From the NCBI RefSeq assembly GCF_028858725.1, contig NC_084761.1, positions 22,350,501-22,414,500 of the forward strand: 64,000 nt of DNA. The letters run 5' to 3'. How positions within the stretch are numbered: position 1 is the first letter of the stretch; each line of letters starts with the position of its first letter. Source of the DNA: Colius striatus. Taxonomy: Eukaryota > Chordata > Aves > Coliiformes > Coliidae. Position numbers and translations under genes: made by a program. The notes beneath the pieces are model-generated. The model made no database searches and was not told the origin of the DNA. It was given only the letters and a program-made list of their open reading frames with translations. Below, in pieces: positions 13,001 to 28,000 of this stretch.

Positions 13001-16000
13001 TTTGTAGGCTTTCCCACAGCCTAACTTAGAGTTTATCAACTGCCTCGTGGCTTGCTCAACTACTTAGAAGGTTAGAGACAGTTCAAAGATAAACTCCAGG
13101 CTCAACATCTGCCAGATCAGATTCATAACAAGACAATTCTTTTAGATAATTTGCCTTTTAAGCTAGTCTGAGAGACCATAATCTCTTGTATCAGTCTTCA
13201 GGGAAGAAAGCTTACCTGGACCTGCAATTATCACAGCATTCTTCCGTGCCCGTGATGCCAGAGGAAACCTTCCGGAGTTGTTTGTCTTCAAAATGAGACA
13301 AGATGATTCTACCCAAGGGAATGTAGCGAATTAGAGAAAAGACCAAGAATTTACACATTAAATTTATTGCAGAAAACCAAGTTGAAATCAGCATCATTAA
13401 TTAATTCACTGGGGAGCCAATTATTTGGCCTTGATTCCTCTAAAGAGAGAGTTAGGGTTTGGGTTTCTTTTTTTTGAAAAGTAAATAAGGAAACACTTGA
13501 TGCATATGTATAAATATGCCAAAGGCTGTATTTTTTGATACTGCTTTTTAATACACAGCATATTTGCAGAACACATTGTGGGTCTAAGATGCCTTCTGGT
13601 TACAGCCTCCAGTTGTGACTGAGTCACAGTGGCTCTTATCGAAGCTGATAGAAATGATAGAAAGCATTAAATGGATTCCAGCACTCACTTCCTCCTGCAG
13701 CCATTTGACACAAGGTACTTCTCTATTTTTGTCAACATCTTCAGTTTGTACAACCGGAACTTTTCATTGCGTATCTCATTTAGAAGATATCTGTCAGTCA
13801 AAAGGAAAATGAAGAGCCTTAAATACTGACTACAATTCCCGTCCCACACCAAAAATGAAGTATGTCAGACAACTGCCTCAAATTCAACAGAAACAGACAG
13901 AAAAAAAAATCGATCCTGCAAAAGCCAGACTCAAACTGCCTGCCTGTTTCTTGACAGTCTTAATCCTTATAGCACAAGGCATACTCAGATGAGCTCCTTA
14001 TTGACATTCTTCTAAATACGGCCATTATTCTACGCAAGGCAGAAGTGACAGATAGTAGCTTGTGGAGTTGCAAGAAGCTACACTTCACAAGTCCATGTCA
14101 AAAGGCACAGAGAAGGAAACAAAGAGCAGAGGGCAATTTGTCTTACTCTCTAGTTGTTCTAACTCCGGCAAGTTCTCATCAATGCCACTGCCAGATGATA
14201 AAAAACTCAGAAGTGGCATGCCTATTGCTATACATCTACCTATTGCTAAAGGTTTTATTGCTGCCTGCCTTGCAAAGCATCTTCACAGAAGGCTCAACTG
14301 GAACAAACTCATTAACATCAGTACAATTGTGAACTATCTTCTAGAAAAGTACAGCATACTTGCACTGCATGTACACAGGAAAGGATGTGCAACCACTCCA
14401 AAAGATAAACTGCATTTTCAACCAAACCAAAAGAAAGAGAAGCAGGGTGAGTATGGTTTGACAATGCATATTAAAGCAGTTGTCTTCTGTCACTTACCTG
14501 TTAAAAGACAAGTCTGTTGGAGTCCACAAGATGTGACAAGAAGCAGGAAGCCCATCACGACCAGCTCGCCCAATTTCTTGATAATAGGATTCCATTTCCT
14601 TAGGGGCACCGTAATGAATAACCAACCGGATATCTGCTTTATTGATGCCCATGCCAAATGCCACTGTAGCCACAACACACTACAAAATAGGAGGCACATG
14701 CTGAGTGTTTTGAAATAAGCATCCAGAACATGTCTAGATTAATGCTCACATACTTGGTGATAACTCTTGCTACAGATCCAGAACAGTCTAAATTACAATG
14801 GCTTTCAACTCACCTGTGATTTCCACACATTGATTTCAGTAAGAACATGAGGGCAGTATTATAAACAAGAGTGATGGTATGTTGTGGCAAATGCTACAGC
14901 ATTTTTAAGCAATTACTCTCAAACAAAAGGCACAAAGCCTGTTGTGAAGAGGAACGTAAGTCTCAGGGTAGCTCTTTGCCTACTTATCTGCAGGACGAAG
15001 AAAGTAGCTCACAGAACTTGTGATACTGTTCCAGCTACCCCTATTTTCCTCAGATGCTATGCTTTAAGAGACTTGCAAGGAATTAGAAACGTAAGTCAAG
15101 AATCCTATTACTGTCAGCCTACATCAACAATTTCTTTGCCCAGAACTGGATAGAAATGGGAAATAAATGCCGGTATTCCCAAATTATTTTCTCTACCAGA
15201 AACTCCGCAATTATAAATAGGACCAAATGGACTTAAGTTTCCTACATACCTGAATTTCATCCCTCATGAACTGGTGATGAATGTCTCTCCTTTGTTTGAT
15301 TCCCATACCAGCATGGTACGCACCACAGGCTACACTGAGTTTAATCAATTCAGATACAACCTGTTCAGTAGCTTTTCTGGAATGGCAGTAGATAATGGTG
15401 GGGCCTTCAAACTCATACGCAGAACTGCTGTAAGTAACAGCAACAGGTAAAGACACAGAACAGAAGTCACCCTTCTGCAAAAAATCTAACTGAATCTAGT
15501 TGGAGGGGCAATGTAACTTTTCCAGCAGTTCACCTTCTTGGGGATTTAGAAATTGAAAGATATTTTAACTGTTCCACTCGTACAAAAATTGCATGTGTTT
15601 CAGAAAAATCGATTTAGAAGTTATTTGGTGCTCTTGATTTTGCAAAACACGGATTTTGGTCTTTGTTGAAACAGCAGACTATGGCCTCCTGATTTCCTTA
15701 GTCATGGTAAAAACAGGCCTTTACAGCTGTCACTTTTGAAAAGCCTACATTTAGGTAACAAGCTACAAATGAGTGATGATAATTTATATTGCTGTATAAA
15801 ATCATAGAATTGTTTCATCTGGAAACGCCCAGCCTTAAAGAGGCACATACTGTAGCGTGCAACAAGAAAAATGGGACCAGAATGGGTACACTACTGGGAC
15901 TGCTAACAGAAAAGGACTGCTGTTGTTCTCTGATTAGCTTTACAAAAAACAATATTACCATACATTTAGTACAGCACCCTTCCGAAAGTTATGCACCAGC

Positions 16001-19000
16001 CAATCCAACATAATCATTCAAATTGCTACAGTGTCAGCAGGTCCACCAAGGATCAAATGATCCTAAAGGCCCTTAACTCAGTAGCATGCAAACAGTGAAA
16101 GTGCAACTCTCTGACTCAGGAGGCTTTTTATAAATTGGGACAGAGGTGGGCACAACATTGGACATGATAGAAGTGACTATAGCACGATATCAGAGCCATG
16201 CTACAGAGAAAGCCTAGGATTCTCCTCATCGACTCGTTTTAAGACTGCTATCAATTCTTACCATACAATACCAAAACTGCAACATAAAGTCTGAGGGGGT
16301 CAATAAAAACAGGCTTAAATCCTTACGTTCCTTTCCTAGTAAGGAACTGCTTCAAATCCTTAAGGATATCTCCACTTTGTCGTCCCACTTCTAAGTACAG
16401 GTTAGGTCTGTCAAAGCTAGTACATGTGACCTGAGGTTTCTTCAGGTTCAGACAACGCACTATGTCTTCTCGGATTGATGGACTTGCAGTTGCAGTTAAA
16501 GCAACAATGGGAACCTGCAATCAGAATTAGAAGAACAAGTCAAGAGCTCCTATTTTTAAGAACAACAACAACAAAAAAAATCACAAATCAAAGCATATAC
16601 ACAGGCACTTTAAACTGTTTATGGTCACCAGATCAGACCAGCTATTTGGAAAACATCACTAATGTTTAGCTTCCTAGATCTGTAGTCTACGTTGTTCAGG
16701 AAAGTAGTCAGAGACAGAAAGAACACTGTTAAAATACAGAGTTCTGTTCTGAATGTGTGCTTTCTTAGGTGCATATTCAACAAGTTAACAGGAATTTTCT
16801 CATGTTATTGGCTAAATTTAGGGAACATAGCATAAATCTTCCAAAAACAGTATGTAAAGTTCAGGTCTAAATCTTTGAGCTTATGCCATAAATGATTGAG
16901 GAGTATCTAGAAATCATAGTTGCTTGCTTATGTAAGCCACTCAGCCAGACAATTTAAAAAAATAAATAGATCCCTCAGTATTAAACCAGATGCTGTAGGA
17001 GATGGTAGGATCACAGAATCATTACAGTTGGAAAACACCTTTAAGATCAAGTCCAATCACTACCCTCACACTGCCAGGCCCATCACTAAACTAAACCACA
17101 TCCCTCAGCACCTCATCTATGCGTCTTGTGAATATCTCCAGGGACAGTGACTCCACCACCTCTCTGGGCAGCCTGTTCCGATGCTTAATAACCTTCTTGG
17201 TGAAAAAGTTCTTCCTAATGTCCAATATAAAGGGGCACAACTCGAGCCCCTTTCCTCCTGTCCTATCATTCATTACTGGAGAGAAGAGATCACCCCCGAC
17301 CTCACTACAATTCCCTTTCAGATATCCCTAAGCTGAAGGATTCAACAAAGTAATGTATTTTTTTCAAAAGTTTCTGGTTGTCTGGGTTCAGAATATCCTC
17401 TATTTAAGCATTTGGGAAAAATACCACAAAACTCAGTCATTGACAGTGACTGCATGAACAACAAACAGCATGGTAAGTACATGCAAAGAGCAACATCAAG
17501 AAACCGATATTACAAAGTATCATATAGAATGAGACAGTATCTTTCTCTTACATTGGAAATAAAGCATATCAAAACCTCACCGATGGCAGAGCCTTCTTTA
17601 ATGAGCCTAAGCTTCTAAAGGAATTTCTGAAGTCATGGCCCCACTCGGAAATGCAATGAGCTTCATCAACAGCTATGAGGGTAATACCTGCAGCACAAAA
17701 CCACAGCACCGACACATCAACAGGACAAACCAACATGGGAAGTGACAAAGTACAAACACTCTATTCTGCTCAATTTCAAGCTTTCTTAAGAAGGCACCAG
17801 CAGTCTGCTTAAGTTCTTGTTTCTAGAATGCTTTCTGCTATATCTACTCCCCAAGCCCATTCTTATGACCTCTTCTGTGGAAACATCTAAGAGCTTTTAC
17901 AGATTACCCCCACCGCCATCTCTGCTTCCTTTTCCAAGCTCCAAGTATCCAACATCCCTCACAATGGCTTGAAATCAAAAGCTACCTCTGACAGGACTTT
18001 TTCCTACTCCCTGCTTCTCAGACTTTTACTAAATGTCACATGTACCATTAGTTCTACTTTCTGGATTGTAACAGTCTGAGTGCCTCAAGTCTGCACTGAA
18101 GAGCTAAGTTAAAAGTCCAGAAAGATATGAGGGGAGAAGGGTTAAAGATGTCCCTGAAAAATAACCTTACATTTTCTGAAGCAGAAAAACCCCACAACTT
18201 GAGTACAGATATGCCATTCTAATCTGCGTGCTCAAAACATGTTTGTCTCACAAAGCCACACATACAGTTTCTTGGTACTCTGGATATCCAGATGACCCGT
18301 CTTCTTGCTAGATAGTTCTTGCTGCCTATAGCACTAGAAACTCAGTTCCTTAGTAAAAGAAAGTTTACATGTCTTCAGTTTATCCGAGATGCATCATCTT
18401 TGATGAAAAGGGAATTTTTACGATGCATTACAACGTTTCAAACCACAAATTTAATTGTTACATTGAGAAAAAAAACAGATTAGAATAATTAAAAGACTAA
18501 AATAGTGATATACTTTTTGCTTCCTGTGGTTTAAAGTTCAGTATTTTATCACCTCTGTTCCCAATAAGCTGTCTAATGTTCCCATGCCATAACCACTATT
18601 ATCAGATGTTCACTTTTCCATCAGTGACAGGATCTTCCAACACCATTTATGGCAGTCACTACACTAGTGTCTGAGCTCACTAGTGATAAGAAAATGGTGA
18701 AAAATGCCCAAGCATTAAAAAAAGTTTAAGTGTAGTTATGAATTTAAGCTGCCTGTCAACACATCCACTACCTTATCCTCAACTTACCAATAGTTCGGTC
18801 AAGATCCTGAAGGAACTGCAAATTCCCCGAACAGAACTCAGGAGTCATATATATGACTCTGTATTGACCCCTGAAACATCAAGAAAATACACCATCACAG
18901 AAAGAAAAACCACAGAGAACTCAATCAAATGAAACAAAACCATGATTGTCTGAAAGATGCAAGCGAGGACAAGCACACACTTCTGAATAGGGAACAAGAG

Positions 19001-22000
19001 GAAGGAAGTGAAAGTTGTAGAAAGCATTCCAAAATAGTAGGAAAGCAAGACAATACACAGCCTTACAGGAAAAGGAACAACAGCAGACAAATGGACTAGC
19101 CTTTTGAAGGAGAAGGGACAGTTGTGATGACTTGGTGACAAATGCAGGTCAATGACCTGTGTAAAATCCTCTATAAATCAAAACAAAGCTGAGTCAACAA
19201 GCCTCATTCTCCCCAGCCAGAGTACACAGGCTCTTAGCATAGTTGAATGCAAGCAATACCACTGACTGTCAGTCTCCAGGTCTGGGCCAGAAACTAGAAT
19301 TTCAGTAACGAAAGATCAGGGAGACGTCCTGCCTCTCAAATACAACTACATCAGAGCCTGCAGTCCCAAAAAACTTAACTAAGACTTACGCTTTGATGTC
19401 GTCTTTGATGTTCTTGCACTGAGCTGAGCCAAGCAAACAAGCTGGAATCTGTGACATGCTGCAGAAATAAAAAGCAGTCATGAACAGATTTACTTTCAAC
19501 ACTTTGTCTTTGCTTTCAGCACCTTGCAAAGGAAGTTCAAGCCGCAGGGTCAGAAGCTACTTTTTTCCAAGCATCTATGTGGGATAAACCTTTTGAAAAA
19601 CCATGAGCGGTCAGCAGCTATTCCTGCCACTCAAATGCTCTTCTACTTTCCCTCCAGCTGTCTCTCAGCACACACAATTGATTAGTGCAAGAAGGAATCA
19701 CAATTAAGACCATTTAAGAGCAATTAAGACCATTCTCCTTGCACAAGAACTAAGTTAACTAATACCACAGTCAAAAGAATAAATACACTAAGTATATTTT
19801 CTTTAGTAATGACCTTATGCAGTTCATCACATTTGGATGTAAAGCCTTTCTAGCTTGCAAGCTTGAGAGCTACTGGTGCTGCATCTGCTAATTTTCTACC
19901 AGGTGGCTGCTTTTTTTGACAGATTCAGTAATTAAGCTTACCAGCTCAGACATTTCATGTTAACTTTATTGTACCTTGGTGATTTAGTGGATTTTATTTG
20001 CCACCCTTGGCTTTGATAGCCTCTCCTCACTTACGCCTCTCTATTTCAGCCCTTGGCAGAACTGCATCCAGACTGACAGACAAATTACTGAATTGCATTA
20101 GGCTGTAGAAATTCAGTCTTCTCAGCCTTCAAAATAAGTGACCTACTGAGAGGGTAGTGAATAAACCCTTTCCACTGAGAAAAACAATATAAAAGCCAAA
20201 GAAGAGGCTGAATACACATAGACACCCTGCTGATAATACTCAGTTGAGGAGCTGGCTATAGAACCAGCTTAGGCTGTCCAGCCATTCATCTGCACATGGA
20301 TGTGCAGCAGAAAATACCATATATAATTGATGTTCTCTACTTCAAAAAAATCTTCATATCCTCTCTTTCACAAAAGACCTGTTCTCTCCAAGTTGGACAA
20401 GGCAGGGATGAAGTAGACAGCATGACTCCTACAGCTTAAATGAAAATGTCAGAAGTGAAGAGCTGTTATAACGGAAAGCAAGTACATGCAGAGAAAGCAT
20501 TATCAGGTATTAAAATAAAAGACATTTACCTTGACAACACCTATAACTGCTCACACACAAACTATTCAGTGTCACCCACTAGTTTCCCCATCAGACCTTT
20601 TAAGTAGTGAAGAGGCCAAGTGTTAGGAGACCTACTACACCATCCATCTTAAATGTCTGTGCCATAACTTTGATCTGAATGGCCTACAGCTTCCAGCTGT
20701 ACATTGTTCAGATGTTACTTTTCATACTCAAAGGAAGCCCTACCAAATTTTACAGCCTGTGAAGCTCCTTCATCAGTTCATTCTGTGCAAAAAGGGCACG
20801 TGAATCCAGAAGTACTTGAAAAGGACCTACCTCCAGGAGCCACTCATCAGCATATGTGAACCCATCAGTTCACATAATTGGCAAATCCAGTGGTTTTACT
20901 CTGTTTATACAGTTTGGATGTGTTCCTTCAGAAACATATGCTTTACAGCTGACACACAAACAGCTTGCTGTACAAAACTCCAACCTTTAACACCAAGGAA
21001 CACTGCAAGGAGAACCCGTGGGTTTCTACAAGCAATACAGCAGGAGCTTGTTACTACCATGTTACTCACGTCAGCTGCAGCACCTGGTCCTCCATCAAGG
21101 AGATAAGAGGACATATCACAACTCCTATATATCCAGTGTAAACAGGAGGAAACTGGTAGCACAAACTTTTTCCATAGCCTTAAAGAAAAAAAGGCAGAAG
21201 TGAAACATCATGCTTTCTATGCAACTATAACATACATCTATACGAGACAATTCTAACACCTCATTGAGCCCTAAAAAGAGAGATGTTGGTCCTGATAGTA
21301 GAGGAACAAAGATGAGAAATAAACAGGGTCAGTATCCATTTGACACCTCTCTCTACACCAAGGTCAGAGACAAAAGCTAGGACAGAAAATCAAGCTGCTG
21401 GCATAACTGGCACCCTGCTCATATGAGCCACGTGGACAGTTTCCAAGTTTGAGTCCTACTCTCCCCAAAAAGGAAACATTTTTTCCCTGCTTTGTAGAAT
21501 GTAAAGGTAACCTTACCAGTTGCCATGACAACAAGATTATCTCTTCTGTCTTCTAAAACAGAATTGATTACTTTCCACTGGACCCTTTAAATTAAACAAA
21601 GGGGAATACATATTATGGGTGGTGGCAAAAATCAAGTACATTTTGTCTAACCGCACATTCAGTTGAATTTCAGCTAAAGATACCCTTCCAGCTGCCATAT
21701 AGTGCTGTCTTTGCATGCTGCAACCACTCAGACATCCCAACTACTGCAGATAGTTCCAGCAGCATTACAGTGGGGATCTCTAACAGGACTAAGGCATGTA
21801 ACATTTGATGCAGTCATTTGTAGATGATCACAACACAAATTGTCTCCCCTACGTTAATAACTGATCCACAAACACTGTCAAAACCACAGTTAGCTTCAAC
21901 ACGAGAGATTCTAAACAGCATCTGGACTTTGCCGAAAAATTTTCATCTCTTTTGTGGTCTCACAAGTGTACATAACTGCAGGCAACTAAAAAATCCCCCT

Positions 22001-25000
22001 GCCCTCATATAAAAAAAATTGCAAAACAGTATGAGCAAAACAGTTTTCCCCTCAAGTAGTGCCTTGCACAGAAAGCATGCCACCACCAGTCATCCAGGAA
22101 GATTTCATCCCATTACCATACAACTTAGAAACCACAGCAGCAATGCTTGACTGTGTAAGCATATACCACACAGATTGTGCCACACTAGACAGACAGAAGA
22201 CTATTCCTCCACAATTAGAGACACATAAAGGATAACCTGACTAAGGCAGTTTATCATACAAAGACTAACATCTGTGCAGTTTGTTGCTTGCTGTTTACAA
22301 CACCTGAACTAGATTTGACACAATAAAGCTTCAATCACAAGGAGATATGTCATCACAGGAAACAACAAACTCATCCTCTACTGTCAAGAGTATAGCACTA
22401 TAGTTAATACTCCACAAGATTTATTTTGACATCTTGTTGCAGAAAGGCTGTTTTCCTTTTCTTAGAGATTTTGCACAGGTCCTAGTATGTTAATGGTTTT
22501 CAAACTCGTGATAAAAATTCCAGGTTGAAAGAAAGCAACAGAAATGAACCCCAGAATGTCCATTTTAACAAAACATATACTTACGGTTTAAAAGAAGAAT
22601 GCCCAAAATAAGTCTTCAGACATGTGACATGGCTTTCACTAGGTAGTGGCAACAATGGATCTGTAGTGGAAGAGAAGAGACCTCAATGACTTGGTTCTGA
22701 AGAGATGAAGCACTGTCTCAACGTGTAACAGTCTGCTCATGGTTAGTGATGCCCAGGGCCATTTGTACAGCTCCAGTGAATAGTGCCATCAAACTCTCAT
22801 GACATTTAGGCACCAGAATAAAGGATTAAAAAAACTCAAATAGGCTCCCAAGAGACCCTGCATGAGGAGGAGAACATATGGTTGGATTAATGAGATAAAG
22901 CAATAGGTATTGTAATGCATTGCTATGTTATTTGGAACATGTTCAGATCGAGTACTGGAGATATTTTACTAGGCATGCACAGACCTTACTGAAGTGCCAC
23001 CAATCAATACCCGACACTGCAAGTTGCTAACAAAGTTATGGTCCAAAAATGACATACAAGGGCATCCTGATCACCGAAACCAAACAAAGAACACCAAAGA
23101 AACATGTTCAAGATCTCCAGTGTTAATAATTAGGATTCCACAGTAAAAAATATGACATTTCCACTTAGATTTTGTCTGTTGGGCAAGCACTCATTCCCTG
23201 TACAGTCTATCTGGCATCTCTAAAGAGAGGCAAACTGAATGAAGAAACAATTAACTGATTCATCTCCATCTAGCAGTCTACCTTCTGCTTGGAAGAAGCA
23301 AGCAACTCTTCTCTCGAATGAAGCAGTTACTTAAGAGTGACAGGGTCCACAGACTAATTGCATAACCAGGAGAGAAAATTTCCACACAGCGACAGTCCTG
23401 ACAAGTCAAGATGTATTTTACCTCACATTTCAACCTCTTTTCCCCATTTGATTTGTCTCTACAGGGCCAGCTCCAAAGTATTAAGTCAAGGTCACTCTCA
23501 AGCCACAATTTCCTAATAATTCTACAACAAAGCTGTAGGGGGATGACAGAACAAAGGCATGTAGTAGAGGTATGATCTTGCCCTCTGCTGTCCTCTGAAT
23601 AGGTTCCCTTAATTCTGCATGACCTCCATATCTCCAGATCAGTTTTACTTCCATTAAGCATACATACCATCAGATCATGGCAGATGTCAACTACGTTTTG
23701 CCAAGGACACCTCTAAATTTTCATCTTGACAGACAAGTACTCTTTTTGAAACTCAGATCAGCTTTAACTTTCTGCTTTAAGTACAAAATGTTGCTGTACT
23801 TCCACATCTGCTTCTATAGACAGTGGATTATTTTTATTTAATTGTGCAATGCAATTTTAAACATACCCAAACATTCCTCCTCTTCTTCCTCAATGCCCTC
23901 ATCTTCATCGCCATCTGGTGCAACGTTCAATTCCATGTCAGGAGTTTTCCTGGCTTTATTGGACTCTGTCTCAGTTACTACTCCTGCAGAGTCATCCACA
24001 TTTTCTAAAGACTGAGAGATCAGGAAGAAAAGCTGTTATTTCAGAGCATGAAAGGGTAAATATCTTTTAAAAGGCCTGCAAAACTTGTCTACAAAGCAAT
24101 TTGATCTACAGTCCAGGTTGGCAGCACCTGCAGCACACAAACCATCCTTTCAGCTCACCCCCTTGGTCAAGGGTTTGGAAGCACGACAGTCGGAGTAGAT
24201 TAGTTGATCAATGATAACCTACACAAATGCATTAAGTGGGTGGATCAAAGATCTGGTAGGATACAAGTGATATTGAAGTCTAACACTAGTAAATTGAATT
24301 CTTTAAGTATCCACACATTCACCTGCCTTCTGCCCACCTTTTGTAAGCAACACTGTTTTGCTTCGTCCTTCCCCTGTCAACTACCATAACTTTGACTATA
24401 CTTTACTGTGACCCAAGAGCATCACTACAAAAACAGTTAAACTCACAAACCCTTGAGGCACTCACTTTAAGCATCTCCATTTCCAGTTCTTCATCACTTT
24501 CAATGACACAGGAAATATCTTGTTCATTGTCTGTGGAGCATGTCTCCTAAAGAAAAAAACAAACCAACCTATTTTCATATCAGCACCATTACTTCTACCA
24601 GCAACCTTATAATCTTCTGTACATACTATAAACCATTTCTCTGCATGCATTTAGTCCTTACCAAAAACAACTAAGCTCAACATTCAGCTCCGACGCTTGT
24701 CCATCAAAAAAATACCTGCCAGAAATATTAGAACATAACAAGGCACTGCAGTAGGAGGCAAAACCAGCAGTATCAGCAGATGTGTAAAACATTTGGAACA
24801 TAAGGAAATTATCATCCTATTTTAGAGGCACTGATTGACATTCAGCAGTCACTAGAAGAACTGCTATTTACAGATGCGTTAGGAAAAGTCCTGCTTCTTA
24901 CTCCTGACCAAGCTGGAGATGCTTGAGTGCAGAATTTGTCTCCATAATGCAAGGAATTCTTTGAGAAAATATTAGCAGTTGAGAGAGGAAAGCTAATCTG

Positions 25001-28000
25001 ACTTTTTGGAACTTCCATTTACAGAACTAATCCTTCCAAGTGCAAGACTCAAGTGGCTCAGTGCCTCACTACCTCCACAAATATTTTCAGACTCTGAGCC
25101 CTTCTTCCTGTCCACTTTAAAATTTTCTCAGAAATTAAAATCTGATGGGAAAATTAAAGATGAGATCACTTCCTTTGCTGAGGGTCCATGATTAACGAGG
25201 GCTTTTCTTATTACCTCTGGTGCAGCTTCGCTGACCAATTCCTTTGCAGCCTGATGTTCCAAGATCTGAAGTTCTTGCTCAGTAATGTCTAGTGACATGA
25301 AGTCATCACTCTCTGCTTTGTCCTTAGAGCTGAGTCTTGCAGCCTCTTCTTCCACAACGGCGTTAACTTTCTCTGCCTCTTCTTCAGTAATGTCCCCCTC
25401 CCAGAGGCCAGCTAGTGTAGCATCAGAGCAGGTGTTGAAGTCACATTCAAGTTCTTTAGCAAGTTTGGGCATTTCAACTTTTTGTGCTTCAACATTTGCT
25501 GACTCTGCTTCAAGATCTGTTGGAGTTGCACCACAGCTCCTCTCCAGTACAGAGGGGGAACCTGAACCAAACAGCACGTTTCTTAAGGCAGTGACATTCT
25601 CTGTGATATCAGCTAGTATTTCTGCAGCCCTAGAAGGTAAAACAGAAAAGTACAACCACAATAATAAAGGCAGTTACTACATACATCTTAGCCACAAGCA
25701 GAACTGAAGTTTACAAAGTAGCCTGTTTCTCCAGATAGTTTGTCCAAAACTTCACATAAAAAGGCTCATCACTCGTATACAACTGGCATTCCTTTTAAGA
25801 AAACTAAGTTTCTTTACACTGAAGAAAACCTATACTCTCCAAAAACATTGTTTGTGGTATTGTCCCTATGCTCATATCAAGCCTCCAAACTTTCAGTAGT
25901 CATGCATTAGTCCTAAGCCCTTCTTATGAAAGAATGTCTTGCTGGACATTTCAGCAAGAAGAAACAGATTCAGTAAAGTTCAGTTGCAATTATTAAATCA
26001 GTGAAAACCTATGTTTCTATATAAACCCCCAACATTTTCACACTGAGCATGCTTTCTCATCTTGGAAAAGGACAAAGACGTAACAGACAGCTGTTAACAT
26101 GTGTTTTGTTGCATGGACCTCAGATTAAAACACTGATCCTACAGGTAATACAAAGACATCTGGCAAAAAAAATTAAAAAAATCTAACCTCTGCAAGTTTT
26201 CAAGTTGTCCAGAAGAGTCAGGGATGCGAGAAGCTAAATCCATTACCTCTTCAGCTAATGAAGTCAAGCGCTCCTTCACAACCTCTGACAACATGCCATC
26301 TGTAAGAAATGACAGTTAGTTTACAATAACTGAGGTCTAACATTTACATGCAAACAAGATGCACTCAAGTAACTGCATAATCTGAGACCTGTAGCTGAAA
26401 AGACAGACTTTTTCAGTACTCAAGCACATAGAATCAGCCCAAGCTTCCAGGTACTTCAGCACTGCATCTTTTCCAGTGGTCAGTTATACATGCACCAGGG
26501 AAAAAGGGACATTGGGGTAAATGGACACACAACAGGACCATCACAAGGTCATCCTTCCTCAGTTTGCCCTGCAGCTTCCAGAAGAGAGCTGCTAACACAA
26601 ATATGCCAGCTAAACCAAAGCAAAAAAAGTGTACATCATATTACGGGGGTAGCATTCTCACTTCTTCGACAGAAAAGTAAAATTCTGCCCTTTATTATAT
26701 ATAAGCTAAATGCAATACTTAATTTTCCTTATGAAGCACAGAACTAAAAAAACCTAAGATTTTGAAATCCCTTACCTAATCAAGAAATAATGCTAAGCTG
26801 CTCTAGAAAATTTGGGTCCTATTAATCCGCCTCCAGAAAAGTATTACTTCAAAATACATATTTTGGTGGCTTTATTTATTCTTAAACTAGATTTTTTGTC
26901 CTTGCACCAGCAGAATTGTTATTAACTCATTGAAACATTTTCATAAACAAACTGGGACGAGAGTAGGAATTCTTACCATCTCTGTATACAGCAAAAACAT
27001 CAACATACCAAGGCGGCATTCCTACATCACTAGGGAAAATAGTTACACAGTATGATAATTCAGGTCAACTAAGAGCCTTTACAGTCTGCTCTCTTTGGAA
27101 GTCATCTCTGATCACCAAGAAGCCAGACAATTCTGACAAATACTATGAAAAAAACCTGCTGGGAAATAGCATATGGAGTTATAAATCAAATTAATTCATT
27201 ATGCTTGAATGTCTAATTTACCTCTTGCACAAAATAATTTCTGGTCACTGTTATTCATATTTTTGAGTTTTTGATAAATAATGAAGCCAGCCTGCAAAAG
27301 AAAGGAAAATTAATTCGTACTCGGTAGCTTGCAGAGAAGCATCATCTTAGAGACCAAAAAAACCACCCAAGAATTAATTCAAACCATAGCATAAAGACAT
27401 TGTGAACACCAAGTTCTGAGCTGTTGGCCCACACTGTACACCCATTAGTGGTCTGCCTTTCTGTATTGTTCATTGCAATCAAGTTACCTTTTACAGAACA
27501 CTTCACAAAAGAAAGTCTTGACTTTGGGTCCCCATTGTAGGGGATACTCTCATACCAAACCCAGCATGGTTATCTTCTAAAGTTTGCTGCAAACAGAGAG
27601 CTCAAGTACTTCGCTCTCAGTCTCACCATCTGCTCTACCTCATTCATATTTTATGTAGTGCTCCAAGAGAATACTTATGAACCTACTAAGGTAGATTCTG
27701 TGTGCTTAATATTTCTCTTGATATGAATAATAATTTCTAGCAGGAAAACACAGTTTAAAGTCAGGAATGTGCTAATTAGGTTACATGTGTTAACCAAAGC
27801 ATCTTAAAGAGGAATAAGAAAGAAACAAGTTATTCCCTTGTATTTTCCTATGAGGAAAAGGCAGGCCAGGTAAATAGAGCATAGGAAGAAAGAGGTATCA
27901 CCTGGAAAAACCTGGCTACAGCACCAGGAACCAAAACCAGAGCTTCCTTCCTTACTGGCTTCAGACTTACCAGGTGCTAAACCCTTCAGTTTCACATTTA

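Noticed and set aside
14062..14718. A 218-codon plus-strand frame over WRN exon 19.
   Set aside because: It is antisense to the exon carrying helicase motifs V and VI, and its sequence has no recognisable domain.
25285..25707. A 140-codon plus-strand frame opposite WRN coding exon 8.
   Set aside because: It is the antisense shadow of a real exon with matching WRN homology on the minus strand.
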